Below the pieces are notes generated by a model. It did no database searches and was not told the origin of the DNA. It worked only from the letters and a program-made list of their open reading frames with translations. From Rhodospirillales bacterium (GTDB lineage: Bacteria; Pseudomonadota; Alphaproteobacteria; SP197), in assembly GCA_014323865.1 (NCBI GenBank), contig JACONG010000016.1, positions 670,523-734,522 on the forward strand: a stretch of DNA of 64,000 nucleotides, written 5' to 3'. The translations under genes were made by a program, and so were the position numbers. Within the stretch, counting starts at the first letter, position 1. Each line of letters opens with the position of its first letter. Of this stretch, positions 17,879-27,309 are shown piece by piece.

Positions 17879-18910
17879 TCAGGCGGTCCCGTCGGGCAGG
17901 CGGTCGCTGCGCACCGCGACATCGAGATCGCGCGCGAGGATTTCGTGCATGTGAACCGCGCCCGCGAAACCGCCCGCGTCGTCGCTGCACAGCAGGAAGG
18001 TGAAGCGATTGGCTTCCATCAGGCGCAGGGCGTCGAGCATCAGGGCATCGGCGGCGATGGCCTTCGGATGGGCCGTCATCATCTGACCGGCGGTCTGATC
18101 CGCGAAACCCTCGCGATCGGCAAGCGCGCGTCGGATGTCGCCTTCGGAGATCGCGCCGACCCTGTCGATCGCGACGCCATGGCCGGGTTCGTCATCGGAC
18201 ACAAGCGCGAAGCCGCGGGCACCGGCGGTGATCGCCTCGATCACCGTCCAGATCGAATCGGTCGGTTTCAGCCAGGGCAGGCGGCCGGCCGGAGTCATGA
18301 CCTCGCTCACCTTCATCAGCTTGCGCCCCAGGAGTCCGCTGGGGTGGAACAGGCGGAACTCCTCCGGCGAGAAGCCACGGATGTTGAGGCTGGCGATCAT
18401 CAGCGCATCGCAGATCGAGAGCGTGGTGGTCGACGATGAGGTCGGCGCAAGCTGGTGCAGGCCGGCCTCGGCTTCGACCAGGGTCTCGATCACCCAGTCG
18501 CTCGCACCGGCAAGAAGACAGTCGCGGAATGCGGTGATCGTGACGATCTTCGCCCCGAAATCGCGCAGGGTGGGTGCCAGAATGCGCAGTTCGTCGGTGC
18601 TGCCCGAGTGTGACAGCAACACCGCAAGCGTGGCGTCGTGGGCCTGGCCGAGATCGCCGTGAAGCGCTTCCTGCGGATGCATGAAGGTGGCGCGGTGTCC
18701 GGTCGAGACCAGGCTCGCGACAAACTTGGTGCCGATATGTCCGGACTTGCCGACACCGATCACGACCGTGCGGCTTCCGGGCTCGGCGAGGGCTGCAGCG
18801 GTTGCGAGAAAATCGTCGCCCAGACCGCCTGCCGCCCGTGACAGGCAGTCCGCGCCGTCGCGCAGAACCTCGCGTGCGGCGGCCAGCGGTTCCTTGCGCA
18901 TCGCGCTCAT
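17879..18910 (-). CDS. kdsD: Arabinose-5-phosphate isomerase (KpsF/KdsD/GutQ family)
   Basis: A 343-aa protein with an N-terminal SIS domain (VIGVGKSGHIGTKFVASLVS, SHSGSTDELRIL) and two C-terminal CBS domains (about 215-340). The enzyme interconverts ribulose-5-phosphate and arabinose-5-phosphate, the entry to Kdo for lipopolysaccharide or capsule. The start at 18910 overlaps the stop of the O-antigen ligase gene as ATGA, so the two are coupled. Length and domain order are standard. Confidence 0.93.
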   Translation of the reverse strand: MSAMRKEPLAAAREVLRDGADCLSRAAGGLGDDFLATAAALAEPGSRTVVIGVGKSGHIGTKFVASLVSTGHRATFMHPQEALHGDLGQAHDATLAVLLSHSGSTDELRILAPTLRDFGAKIVTITAFRDCLLAGASDWVIETLVEAEAGLHQLAPTSSSTTTLSICDALMIASLNIRGFSPEEFRLFHPSGLLGRKLMKVSEVMTPAGRLPWLKPTDSIWTVIEAITAGARGFALVSDDEPGHGVAIDRVGAISEGDIRRALADREGFADQTAGQMMTAHPKAIAADALMLDALRLMEANRFTFLLCSDDAGGFAGAVHMHEILARDLDVAVRSDRLPDGTA

Positions 18911-20220
18911 GATGTCTTCGGCTCCCGCAGGACCGACGATACGAGTCCGGGCGGCAATGCCGCGATCACTGGCGGCAGCAACAGGACATAGGTCGCCTGC
19001 CACCACAGCGACCAAAAGGAATAACTCAAAAGGGAGGCAAACCAGAACGCGACCGAAAGGCCCAGCAGCGCGGCACCGGCTGCGTCCTGGCGTCGGAGCG
19101 CCCGCAGCCCGCCCGCCAGCAGCAGAACAAGCGTGGCCGCCATCGCCGCGAATCCGACAGCGCCGGTCTCGACAAGAACCTCGATCGCGGCATTGTGGGG
19201 GTGGGACGGCAGGATCTCGGCGGTGGACCCTTCAACGATCTGTGTCGCGCCGTCGACGGTGGGCAGCATGTTGATGCCGAGGCCGAACAGCGGGTTGTCA
19301 CCGAACTGCGACAGCGCGAAGGCCCAGATCGCCTGGCGGTGGGCGTCGATCAGCCAGAGCGGCAGGCCGAGCACGGGCTCGATCTGGTTGTTCCGGACGC
19401 TGTCGAGCATGACCGCGACAATCAGCACCGCGGGTATGCAGGCGACTGCCAGGAGCCCCTTGAGCCCGAGCTGGCGCCAGGCAAGCCAGGCGCCCATGAC
19501 GCCGAGGCCCAGGCCGCCGGCACCGAGGCCCGAGCGATTGTTGAGCGTGAAGAGCAGCGCGACCGCAAGGACCTGGAAGACGATCGCGGCCAGACGCCAG
19601 GGACCACCCCGGGGAACGCCTTCGCGCCAGCCGGCCCACAGCACCACCGGCATCATGCAGGCCACCGCCGTGCCGTAATGCTTCAGAACCCCTGCGGCAA
19701 TGTTGTGCACGTGGAGGTCGTCGCCATAGCCGCGCAGGGAGGCAAAGAGCTCGGGCGTGACCAGGACGGCGACGAGGCCCAGCGCCACGCAGACACAGCC
19801 CCCGGCCACCAGAGCGCGATGGACCAGCCGGTTGAGATCGGGTCGTTCCCGCAGAATGACGCCGAAGACCGTGGCCAGCATCAGAAGCGCGACCATGCGC
19901 AGCCAGATCCTTGCCGATTCCGCGATGTCGGGTGACGCGAAGACCGCGACGAGCCAGATGGCAAGGGTCAGCCACACCGCACGGCCCAGGCTGGTCCTGA
20001 AGGCGCCGTTGATGCCGCCGATCAGCCGGGCGCGAGGCAGGGCGAAGGCAAGGCCGGCAAGGGCCAGAACGGCGACGACGGCCAGGGTCGCCCGCCCGGC
20101 CACGATCAGCGGGACCGCCACACCGAGGGCGACCGCACCCGCGACCGCGGCGTTGCCGCGCCAGTGGCGTCCGTGCGCCGTATCGTTCCGTCCATTTCCT
20201 GCCATCATCGTTCCCGCCAT
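18907..20220 (-). CDS. O-antigen ligase family protein (WaaL-like)
   Basis: A 437-aa polytopic membrane protein with about 11-12 hydrophobic segments. The large periplasmic loop holds the Wzy_C/O-antigen ligase features, including NPLFGLGINMLPT and SHPHNAAIEVLVETG (the conserved histidine region), followed by helices to the end. WaaL proteins transfer polymer from undecaprenyl diphosphate to lipid A core; Wzy polymerases look similar and cannot be fully excluded. It heads an operon with the Kdo-pathway isomerase. It is divergent from the WecA-like and CapD-like genes, together forming a surface glycan locus. Confidence 0.85.
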   Translation of the reverse strand: MAGTMMAGNGRNDTAHGRHWRGNAAVAGAVALGVAVPLIVAGRATLAVVAVLALAGLAFALPRARLIGGINGAFRTSLGRAVWLTLAIWLVAVFASPDIAESARIWLRMVALLMLATVFGVILRERPDLNRLVHRALVAGGCVCVALGLVAVLVTPELFASLRGYGDDLHVHNIAAGVLKHYGTAVACMMPVVLWAGWREGVPRGGPWRLAAIVFQVLAVALLFTLNNRSGLGAGGLGLGVMGAWLAWRQLGLKGLLAVACIPAVLIVAVMLDSVRNNQIEPVLGLPLWLIDAHRQAIWAFALSQFGDNPLFGLGINMLPTVDGATQIVEGSTAEILPSHPHNAAIEVLVETGAVGFAAMAATLVLLLAGGLRALRRQDAAGAALLGLSVAFWFASLLSYSFWSLWWQATYVLLLPPVIAALPPGLVSSVLREPKTS

Positions 20221-20356
20221 TGCCGTGGCTTAACCCATATCGTGCTCCACCGGAACCGCTCTGCCCCCGGCGAGTCCACGGTGCCGGGCCGGACATGGGG
20301 TGCCGGGAATCCCCGGGTTGTGGCCGCCATGGCCCATTCCGCTCTATAAGCGCGCC

Positions 20357-21385
20357 ATGCTGATGGTCACGCTGGTCGCCGCACCCCTGACGGGCTTCGC
20401 CACCTGGGCGCTCTCGCGCATGGTTCTGGAGCTGCTGGTTTCGGGTAATGTCATGGACCGGCCCAACGAACGCTCCAGCCACGACCGGCCGGTGCCGCGT
20501 GGCGGCGGCATCGCCCTGATGGGCATGGTGATCCCGAGCTGGCTCTTCCTGGCCGTGCTGACCCACACCTTCGGCCAGGTCTGGCCGGTGATTGCGGCGG
20601 CCACCGTTCTGGCGGTGCTGTCCTTCGTCGACGATCTGCGCAACCTCCCTGCGATGCCCCGGTTCGCGGCCCATGTCGCAGCGGTTGTCCTAGGCCTTTT
20701 GCTGCTGCCTGACAACGCCCTGCTGTTCGACGGTATGCTCCCGCTCTGGGCCGACAGGATCGTTGTCGGCCTCGCGTGGCTATGGTTCATCAATCTCTTC
20801 AACTTCATGGACGGTATCGACGGCATCACAGGCGTCGAGACGATCACCATCGCGGGCGGACTGGCCGTTGCCATCGTGATCGTTGTCGCCGGCGCTGGCG
20901 GCGACTGGTCGCGTGCACCGCTGGCAGCCGTCATGGCCGGGGCCGCAGCAGGGTTCCTGGTGCTGAACTGGCATCCGGCGCGGCTCTTCCTGGGTGACGT
21001 CGGCAGCGTGCCGCTGGGCTATCTCCTCGGCTGGCTGCTGGTCTGGACGGCCTGTGTCCGGGGCCTGTGGTGGCTGGCGCTGCTGCTGCCGCTAACGTAT
21101 TGGGCCGACGCCACCACGACGCTTCTGTGGCGCACCGCGAAGGGCGACAGGATCTGGCGCGCCCATCGCAGCCATGCCTACCAGGCCGCGGTTCAGGCGG
21201 GCGCTCGTCATGACACGGTCTCTTGCGTGATCGCGGCCGTGAACGCAGGGCTGGTCGCTCTTGCCCTTCTGGCACTGGTGGACCTTGTCCCCGTCTGGCT
21301 GGCGCTCGGTGCCGGTGCGGTCCTGACGGGGCTGCTCTTGTGGTACCTTCGGTCCGGGCTGGGCAGGCAGGACGGTTCTTCCTGA
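20357..21385 (+). CDS. WecA/MraY-like undecaprenyl-phosphate glycosyl-1-phosphate transferase
   Basis: A 342-aa polytopic protein of glycosyltransferase family 4 (PNPT superfamily). Motifs in order: DRPNERSSHDRPVPRGGG (substrate loop), SFVDDLRNLP (DD Mg-binding), NLFNFMDGIDGI, and HRSHAYQ in the last cytoplasmic loop. It adds the first sugar phosphate to the lipid carrier to begin O-antigen or exopolysaccharide synthesis in the inner membrane. Start ATG 20357. Its stop overlaps the next start by one base (TGATG). Confidence 0.92.
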   Translation: MLMVTLVAAPLTGFATWALSRMVLELLVSGNVMDRPNERSSHDRPVPRGGGIALMGMVIPSWLFLAVLTHTFGQVWPVIAAATVLAVLSFVDDLRNLPAMPRFAAHVAAVVLGLLLLPDNALLFDGMLPLWADRIVVGLAWLWFINLFNFMDGIDGITGVETITIAGGLAVAIVIVVAGAGGDWSRAPLAAVMAGAAAGFLVLNWHPARLFLGDVGSVPLGYLLGWLLVWTACVRGLWWLALLLPLTYWADATTTLLWRTAKGDRIWRAHRSHAYQAAVQAGARHDTVSCVIAAVNAGLVALALLALVDLVPVWLALGAGAVLTGLLLWYLRSGLGRQDGSS

Positions 21386-23265
21386 TGTCGCGGATGTCGC
21401 GATCGCACCTCACCGCGTTGCATGACGTCGTCATGGCGGCGCTGTCGTTCGTCCTGGCACTTTACCTGCGACTGGGCAGCAGCGTCTGGACGCAGGCGTC
21501 GGGTTATCTCTTCGAAGGTGCGGTCATCTTCGCCCTGATTGCGGGCATGGTGTTCCTGCGCTCGGGCGTCTATCGCGGCGTCTGGCGTTATGCGTCGCTG
21601 CCCGATGTCTTTGCGCTCGCACGCGCCTCGGCGCTGACGGTGCTCGTGTTCCTGGCCGTGATCTTCCTGTGGTCGCGCGTTCAGGACTATCCCCGCTCGT
21701 CGCTGGTCATCAACTGGTTCACGCTGATGGCGCTCGTCGGCGGCCCACGGATGCTCTACCGCATCGTCAAGGACGGCGGGCTCATGCACGTCCTGGAGCG
21801 CGCCAATCCCAAGGCCATTCCGGTCGCAATCCTGGGTGCCGACGACGAGGCCGAGCAGTTCGCGCGCGCGATGATCCGCGACCGCGATGCGCCCTATGCG
21901 GTGGTCGGCATGATCGATCCCACGGGCCGCCGCACCGGCCAGCACATCCGCAGCGTTCCGGTTCATGACGGCTCCGACGGTCTCGATCGCCCGCTCGATG
22001 CGATCCGCCGCAGCGGCCCCCGGCCCCACCGCCTCGTGCTGACCAGCGACAACACCCTGCCCGACCGGGTTCGCGAGGCACTCAAGGCGGTCGAACACCA
22101 CGGCATGACGCTCTCGCGTATAGGCCGTCTGACCGATTTCAGCGACGGTGTCGCCGGTGCCGGCGATGTCCGTCCCGTCGCGGTCGAGGACTTGCTCGGG
22201 CGCGCCCAGGCGTCCGTGGACCGGGACTCCATCTCGGCGCTGGTGGCGGGCCAGCGCATCCTGGTGACGGGTGCGGGTGGCACGATCGGCGGTGAGCTCG
22301 TGCGTCAGATCGCGGCGTTGGAACCGGCCCACCTGACGCTCGTTGAACTCTCCGAGGTCGCGCTCTACGAGATCGACATGGAGATGCAGCGGCGTTTTCC
22401 CGGTGTCTCGCGGCGCGCCATGCTGCGCGACATCCGCGATCGCAACCGGCTCGACCGCGCGTTCGAGCAGGAACGGCCCGACATCGTCTTCCATGCCGCC
22501 GCGCTCAAGCATGTGCCGCTGGCCGAGGCAAACCCCAACGAATGTGTCCTGACCAATGTCGGCGGCACCATGAATCTGGCCGGCGCCTGCCGCGCCGCCA
22601 GTGTCGAGGCCATGGTGCTGATCTCGACCGACAAGGCGGTTCACCCCTCCGGCGTGATGGGCGCGACCAAGCGCCTGGCCGAGCTCTACATCCAGGCGCT
22701 TGGCACGGTCGGCAACGGTACCCGCTTCGCGGCCGTGCGCTTCGGCAACGTGCTGGGTTCGACCGGATCGGTCGTGCCGCTCTTCCAGAAGCAGCTCGCC
22801 GAGGGCGGGCCGCTGACCGTGACCCATCCCGACATGACGCGCTTCATGATGACCGTGCGCGAGGCGGTCGAGCTGGTGCTGCAGGCAAGCGCGCTGGGCG
22901 GCGAATCCGGTGATCTCTTCGTGCTCGACATGGGCGAACCCGTGCGCATCCAGGACCTGGCGCGCCAGATGATCCGCCTCGCCGGCAAGGTGCCCGATGA
23001 GGAGATCGAGGTTGTCTTCACCGGCATCCGGCCGGGCGAGAAGATGCACGAGGAACTGGTCTACGGCGGCGAGGCCCTGACGCCCACGGCGCGCGATGGC
23101 ATCCGGGTGGCGCGCGGGCGCGAAGCGCCGTCGCCCGATCTGGTCGAACAGCTCGCCGCGCTGGTCGCGCACGCCCGCGCCGGCGATGCCGCCGCGACGC
23201 CCGACATGATCCGCACTATCGTGCCGACCTGCCGCGCACCCGATGCCGCCGCGGCGGACTCTTGA
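21385..23265 (+). CDS. CapD/FlaA1-like nucleotide-sugar 4,6-dehydratase
   Basis: A 626-aa protein with four N-terminal membrane helices (about 10-125), a first Rossmann-like domain (AILGADDEAEQFARAM) and a C-terminal extended-SDR domain from about 290. The latter has the NAD motif VTGAGGTIGGELV and active-site region STDKAVHPSGVMGATKR, where Met replaces the usual SDR tyrosine, as in membrane-bound WbpM/PglF dehydratases. It converts a UDP-HexNAc to the 4-keto-6-deoxy sugar for surface glycans. It is translationally coupled to the WecA-like transferase and followed by a winged-helix regulator. Confidence 0.93.
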   Translation: MSRMSRSHLTALHDVVMAALSFVLALYLRLGSSVWTQASGYLFEGAVIFALIAGMVFLRSGVYRGVWRYASLPDVFALARASALTVLVFLAVIFLWSRVQDYPRSSLVINWFTLMALVGGPRMLYRIVKDGGLMHVLERANPKAIPVAILGADDEAEQFARAMIRDRDAPYAVVGMIDPTGRRTGQHIRSVPVHDGSDGLDRPLDAIRRSGPRPHRLVLTSDNTLPDRVREALKAVEHHGMTLSRIGRLTDFSDGVAGAGDVRPVAVEDLLGRAQASVDRDSISALVAGQRILVTGAGGTIGGELVRQIAALEPAHLTLVELSEVALYEIDMEMQRRFPGVSRRAMLRDIRDRNRLDRAFEQERPDIVFHAAALKHVPLAEANPNECVLTNVGGTMNLAGACRAASVEAMVLISTDKAVHPSGVMGATKRLAELYIQALGTVGNGTRFAAVRFGNVLGSTGSVVPLFQKQLAEGGPLTVTHPDMTRFMMTVREAVELVLQASALGGESGDLFVLDMGEPVRIQDLARQMIRLAGKVPDEEIEVVFTGIRPGEKMHEELVYGGEALTPTARDGIRVARGREAPSPDLVEQLAALVAHARAGDAAATPDMIRTIVPTCRAPDAAAADS

Positions 23266-23315
23266 CACCGGCGTTCGAAATGTGAACAAACACCGCATCG
23301 CTCAGGAGACATACG

Positions 23316-23945
23316 GTGTCGACCCGGCGCGAAGCCACCGAAGAGCAGGTGATTCGCCAGATTCTGGACCGGATCGAGGAAGACGACGAGATCAGCCAGC
23401 GCGACCTGGCCGACGAACTCGGCGGCGCGCTCGGCATGGTCAATGCCTACATGAAACGCTGCGTGCGCACGGGCCTGATCAAGATCCAGCAGGCCCCCCG
23501 GCGACGCTACAAGTACTACCTGACACCCCGGGGTTTCGCCGAGAAGAGCCGGCTGACGGCCCGGTATCTGCGTGACAGCTTCGGCGCCCTGCGCCGGGGC
23601 CTCTCCAGCTTCGACCGGCTTTATGCCGATCTCGAGGAGAACGGGGTCAGGCGCATCGTTCTGTGCGGCGACGACGAGATGCTTGAGATGGGTATCCTCA
23701 GTGCGCTCTCGACCGGGATCGAGGTCGTTGCGGTCTGCAATCCTCTGGGCGAAAGCCACGAGGTGCGCGGTGTCCCGGCCGCCGATCCCGCAAACCTGCC
23801 GGAGGCGGATCGCTGGGTCCTGGCCGTGCTGAAGAACGGCGGCGAGGCGCTCGACGCCCTGCGCGAGGTGGTCGACGACCGACAGATCGCCATGCCCGAT
23901 GTGCTGCGGCTCTCGCTGCTGCGCGGCGGGAACCAGCGCGCCTGA
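23316..23945 (+). CDS. Winged helix-turn-helix regulator of the polysaccharide locus
   Basis: A 209-aa protein starting at GTG 23316 with a good AGGAG site upstream. Residues 10-75 form a winged HTH (ISQRDLADELGGALGMVNAY, then the wing RRRYKYYLTPRGF). Residues 100-195 look like a small Rossmann-type domain (RRIVLCGDDEMLEMGIL...VVAVCNPLG), which might sense a nucleotide or sugar. It follows the CapD-like gene by 50 nt. Regulators of this architecture commonly sit within or next to exopolysaccharide loci, so local control is likely but unproven. Confidence 0.82.
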   Translation: MSTRREATEEQVIRQILDRIEEDDEISQRDLADELGGALGMVNAYMKRCVRTGLIKIQQAPRRRYKYYLTPRGFAEKSRLTARYLRDSFGALRRGLSSFDRLYADLEENGVRRIVLCGDDEMLEMGILSALSTGIEVVAVCNPLGESHEVRGVPAADPANLPEADRWVLAVLKNGGEALDALREVVDDRQIAMPDVLRLSLLRGGNQRA

Positions 23946-24070
23946 TCGGCACCCGTGCGCCCGCGCCGAAAAAGCGTGGCTCCTCGCAAGAAGCGCGCCA
24001 ATCCCGAAAATTCAAACCGAGACACGACCGCCTCTTGACAGTTCTGGCGCATGACTCATAGCTTCGCCGC

Positions 24071-24269
24071 GATGGTTCCCCGCACGGGCTGGACTGGAGA
24101 GCCCGGGGATTGAAGAGGGAACAGGGAACGGATCGACCCTGACGGGGATCCCGAGCCCTGGCTGCGCCCCGCAACTGTGAGCGGCGAGCCGAACGTCGAT
24201 CTGCGCCACTGGGAAACCGGGAAGGCGAGGCGTTCCGGCAACGACCTGCGAGCCAGGAGACCTGCCATC
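24071..24269 (+). promoter_or_regulatory. Cobalamin (B12) riboswitch
   Basis: All core cobalamin-aptamer elements occur in order: closing stem GATGG (24071-24075) with CCATC (24265-24269), GAAGAGGGAAC near 24112, GCCCCGCAACTGTGA at about 24166-24180, CACTGGGAAACCGGGAAGG at about 24207-24225, and the B12 box AGCCAGGAGACCTGCC at 24251-24266. It precedes an ABC importer operon on the same strand. Binding of adenosylcobalamin would reduce expression. Confidence 0.95.
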
Positions 24270-24402
24270 CTTTCATCACCCGACCGGACGGGGTGTTCCG
24301 GTTGACCGTGGGCCGGTTGGCCATGGTTAGGAGTCTCGGTGTCCAGTCGCTCGGTTGTTCAGGATCGGTATGCGCATGGCGGGCCTGTTGTCCGCAGGGT
24401 CT

Positions 24403-24418
24403 CGGGCCTGTGGGCCCG
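24403..24418 (+). promoter_or_regulatory. Hairpin abutting the start codon, likely riboswitch expression platform
   Basis: Perfect 6-bp stem CGGGCC/GGCCCG with loop TGTG ends 3 nt before ATG 24422. A second GGGCCTG at 24381-24387 could compete for the same 3' arm. With no T-run, control of translation initiation is more likely than termination. Confidence 0.5.
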
Positions 24419-24421
24419 GCG

Positions 24422-25243
24422 ATGACGGACGGGCTGCGCATCGATGTCGAAGACGTAAGCTGGGGCCCGCGCGACACCGGCAATCTGGTGCTGGAAGCAA
24501 CGCTGGTACTCGAACCGGGCGCACGGCTGGCGATCATCGGCCCCAACGGTGCCGGCAAGTCCTCCCTGCTTCGGCTGATCGGCGGACGTCACCGGCCGTG
24601 CAAGGGACGAGTCCTTCTCGACGGCCGACCGACCGCTTCCATGACCCCGGTGGATCTGGCGCGCGAGGTGGCGGTCCTTTCCCAGACCGACTTGCCCGAC
24701 CATCGGCTGGCCGTTGCCCAGTATGTCGCGCTCGGCCGGATCCCCCACCATGGCCGGGTCGGTCGCCACGCGCACGCTGACGCCGTTGCCGATGCCATCG
24801 ATGCGGTTGGCTTGACCGGTTTCGGGTCCCGTACGTTGGGATCGCTCTCGGGCGGCGAGCGTCAGCGAGCCGCGGTGGCCCGTGCGCTCGCGCAGGAGCC
24901 CCGCCTGCTCCTGCTCGACGAGCCGACAAATCATCTCGACCCTCGTGCCCGTGCCGATGTTCTGGACATCGTCGGGGAGTGCGGTGCCACGGTGGTTGCG
25001 GTGCTGCACGACCTGCCCCTCGTCGCGCCCTTCGCCGACCGGGTCGCCGTCATGCACCAGAGCCGCGTCGTGACCTTTGGCACGCCCGATAGAGCGCTCG
25101 CGCCTGCCGTGATCCACGATGTCTTCCGGCTTGATGTCGTGCGTTGTGTGCACCCCACGCACAAGCGCGACGTGCTGGTCTTCGAGCGTCCCGAAAGCGG
25201 GGTGCCCGAAAGCTCAGCGGTATCCCGGCACTCCATGATCTGA
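24422..25243 (+). CDS. ABC transporter ATPase, BtuD/FecE type
   Basis: A 273-aa ATPase with Walker A GPNGAGKSS, Q-loop SQTDLPDH, signature LSGGERQ, Walker B LLLLDEPTNHLD and H-loop VLHDL. The FecE/BtuD subfamily energises import of siderophores, haem or cobalamin with FecCD permeases. The B12 riboswitch directly upstream makes corrinoid uptake the likely function. Start ATG 24422 gives family length. First gene of an operon with the binding protein (14-nt gap) and the permease. Confidence 0.92.
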   Translation: MTDGLRIDVEDVSWGPRDTGNLVLEATLVLEPGARLAIIGPNGAGKSSLLRLIGGRHRPCKGRVLLDGRPTASMTPVDLAREVAVLSQTDLPDHRLAVAQYVALGRIPHHGRVGRHAHADAVADAIDAVGLTGFGSRTLGSLSGGERQRAAVARALAQEPRLLLLDEPTNHLDPRARADVLDIVGECGATVVAVLHDLPLVAPFADRVAVMHQSRVVTFGTPDRALAPAVIHDVFRLDVVRCVHPTHKRDVLVFERPESGVPESSAVSRHSMI

Positions 25244-25257
25244 CGGAGTTTCATTCC

Positions 25258-26205
25258 ATGCGTCTGCCTGCCTGTTTGTGTCTTGCCGTGTTTGCCTGCT
25301 GCCAGGCCATGGCCGAGCCGGTCACCATCGAGAACTGCGGCCGGGAGCTGGTGTTCGACGCGCCGCCCGAGCGTGCGGTCATTGCCGATCTCAACATGAC
25401 CGAGATGGCCTTCGCGCTCGGCCTGCAGCCCAGCATGGTCGGCGTCACCGGTCTCACGGGCTGGTACAAGGTGAGCCCGGAGTTCATGGACGAGCTGGGC
25501 GACATTCCCGAGCTCGCGCCGAAGTATCCCTCGCTCGAGAACCTGCTGGCAGCCGAACCCGATTTCTTCATGAGCGGCTGGTACTACGGCATGGAGCCCG
25601 GTGGCGAGGTGACACCCGACACGTTGGAACCCTACGGGGTGACGACGTTTGTGCTCACCGAGAGTTGCATCCACGTCGACGACGACCGGCCCGTGGCATC
25701 GATGGACCTGCTCTATGACGACATGATCGCGCTGGGCCTGATCTTCGACCGCAGCGATGAGGCCGAAGCGCTGGTCGCCGACTGGCGCCGCCGCATCGAC
25801 GCGATTGCCGAGGCCACGGCGGGCCGCGAGCCCCTTCGCGTGTTCCTCTACGACTCCGGCGAGGAACGCCCCTTCACCTCGGGCCGCTATGCCATTCCCA
25901 ACGCCATGATCGGGGCCGCCGGCGGCGTGAACGTGATGGCCGACATGGACACCAGCTGGGGCCGCACCTCGTGGGAGACCGTAGCCGTGCGCGATCCCGA
26001 ATTCCTGATCCTGCTGGATTACGAGGACGACGCCGGCTATCTGGCCCGGCTCGACTTCCTCAAGCAGCATCCGGCCATGAGTCAGACCCGGGCGGTGATC
26101 AACGAGCGCTTCGTGCCGCTGCGTTATGCCGAACTGACACCCGGACCGGCCAACGTCGAAGCGATCGAGAAGCTGGCCCGCGCGATGTATCCTGACGCCT
26201 TCTAG
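25258..26205 (+). CDS. Periplasmic substrate-binding protein of the B12-regulated importer
   Basis: A 315-aa class III binding protein (BtuF/FepB fold) with a cleavable signal peptide (RLPACLCLAVFACCQAMAEP). ERAVIADLNMTEMAFALGL and YPSLENLLAAEPDFFMSGW are the two conserved lobe motifs. The protein captures ligand and docks on the FecCD permease. There is a pair of cysteines (NCGRE and ESCIH) that may form a disulfide. Under riboswitch control it most likely binds a corrinoid; an iron-chelate ligand cannot be ruled out from sequence. Confidence 0.9.
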   Translation: MRLPACLCLAVFACCQAMAEPVTIENCGRELVFDAPPERAVIADLNMTEMAFALGLQPSMVGVTGLTGWYKVSPEFMDELGDIPELAPKYPSLENLLAAEPDFFMSGWYYGMEPGGEVTPDTLEPYGVTTFVLTESCIHVDDDRPVASMDLLYDDMIALGLIFDRSDEAEALVADWRRRIDAIAEATAGREPLRVFLYDSGEERPFTSGRYAIPNAMIGAAGGVNVMADMDTSWGRTSWETVAVRDPEFLILLDYEDDAGYLARLDFLKQHPAMSQTRAVINERFVPLRYAELTPGPANVEAIEKLARAMYPDAF

Positions 26206-26210
26206 GTGCG

Positions 26211-27230
26211 GTGTCGACAACGGGTCGATGGCTGGTCGGCGGCATCGGAACGGTTCTCGTTCTGGTGCTGTCGGCCGCCTCGATCGCGTACGGTGCGACC
26301 GTCCTCACCATCGATCAGGTCGGCACCGCACTTCTTCAGGCGGTGTTCGGCGCACCGGACGGGGATGCCGTCGCCACGCCGGTGCACTGGATTGTGGTCG
26401 ACCTGCGGCTGCCGCGCACGCTGCTTGCCATCATGGTCGGTGCGGGGCTCGCCATGGTCGGTGTGCTGCTGCAAAGCGCCACGCGCAACGACCTCGCCGA
26501 TCCCTTTCTCTTCGGCCTCTCCTCAGGTGCCGCGGCGGGTGCGGTGCTGGTGATTACCACGCTCGGCAACCAGCTCGGCGTCTGGACCCTGCCGATCGCG
26601 GCATTCTGCGGCGGTCTGATTTCCGCTGTCACGGTGCTGATACTGGTCTCGCGCAACGGGGGGCAGGGGCCGGAGAAGCTGGTGCTGGCAGGACTTGCCG
26701 TCTCGTTCCTTTTCGCGGCGGCGACGAACTCCATGGTCTTCGCCGGCGACCAGCGCGCCGCTCATACGATCCTCTTCTGGTCGCTCGGCGGCCTCGGTCT
26801 CGCCAGCTGGGAGAACCTGCCCTTCGCACTCGGCGGTCTCGTCGTGCTCGCTCTCTTCGTCATGCTGCGCCACCGCCAGCTCGATGCCCTGCTCGCCGGC
26901 GAGGAGACCGCCTTCAGCCTGGGCGTGGACGCCGAGCGCATGCGCCGTGAGATCTTCCTGGTCGCAGCCTTCGCCACCGCCAGCTTCGTCGCGCTGGCCG
27001 GTGTGATCGGCTTTGTCGGGCTCATGGTGCCCCATATGGCGCGCGCGGTCGTTGGCGTGCGCCACGGCATCCTGATGGCTGCCAGCGCACTCGTCGGCGC
27101 CTGTCTCCTGCTCGGCAGCGATCTCGCCAGCCGCCTCCTGCTCACCCCCCAGGAACTCCCTGTCGGCATCATCACCGCTTCCTGCGGCGCGTTCTTCGTC
27201 ATCGCGCTGCTCTTCCGCAAGCCGGGATGA
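26211..27230 (+). CDS. FecCD-family ABC permease of the B12-regulated importer
   Basis: A 339-aa permease with about nine or ten helices, starting at GTG 26211 five nucleotides after the binding-protein stop. Family motifs: VDLRLPRTLLAIMVGAGLA, LQSATRNDLADPFLFGLSSG, and GFVGLMVPHMAR near the C-terminus, the coupling region for the ATPase. Closes the three-gene import operon; order ATPase-binding protein-permease differs from E. coli. No TonB-dependent receptor is in the window. Confidence 0.92.
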   Translation: MSTTGRWLVGGIGTVLVLVLSAASIAYGATVLTIDQVGTALLQAVFGAPDGDAVATPVHWIVVDLRLPRTLLAIMVGAGLAMVGVLLQSATRNDLADPFLFGLSSGAAAGAVLVITTLGNQLGVWTLPIAAFCGGLISAVTVLILVSRNGGQGPEKLVLAGLAVSFLFAAATNSMVFAGDQRAAHTILFWSLGGLGLASWENLPFALGGLVVLALFVMLRHRQLDALLAGEETAFSLGVDAERMRREIFLVAAFATASFVALAGVIGFVGLMVPHMARAVVGVRHGILMAASALVGACLLLGSDLASRLLLTPQELPVGIITASCGAFFVIALLFRKPG

Positions 27231-27309
27231 TGGTGCAGAAACGCGGAGAATGTCGCCATAGCCGCAGTGCGGCACCATATGTTCTTCGACGTTATCGAGG
27301 AGAGAGCGA

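Noticed and set aside
21208-23298. A 696-codon minus-strand frame opposite the CapD-like gene
   Set aside because: Shadow of the plus-strand dehydratase; composition is typical of antisense frames and no domain is recognisable.
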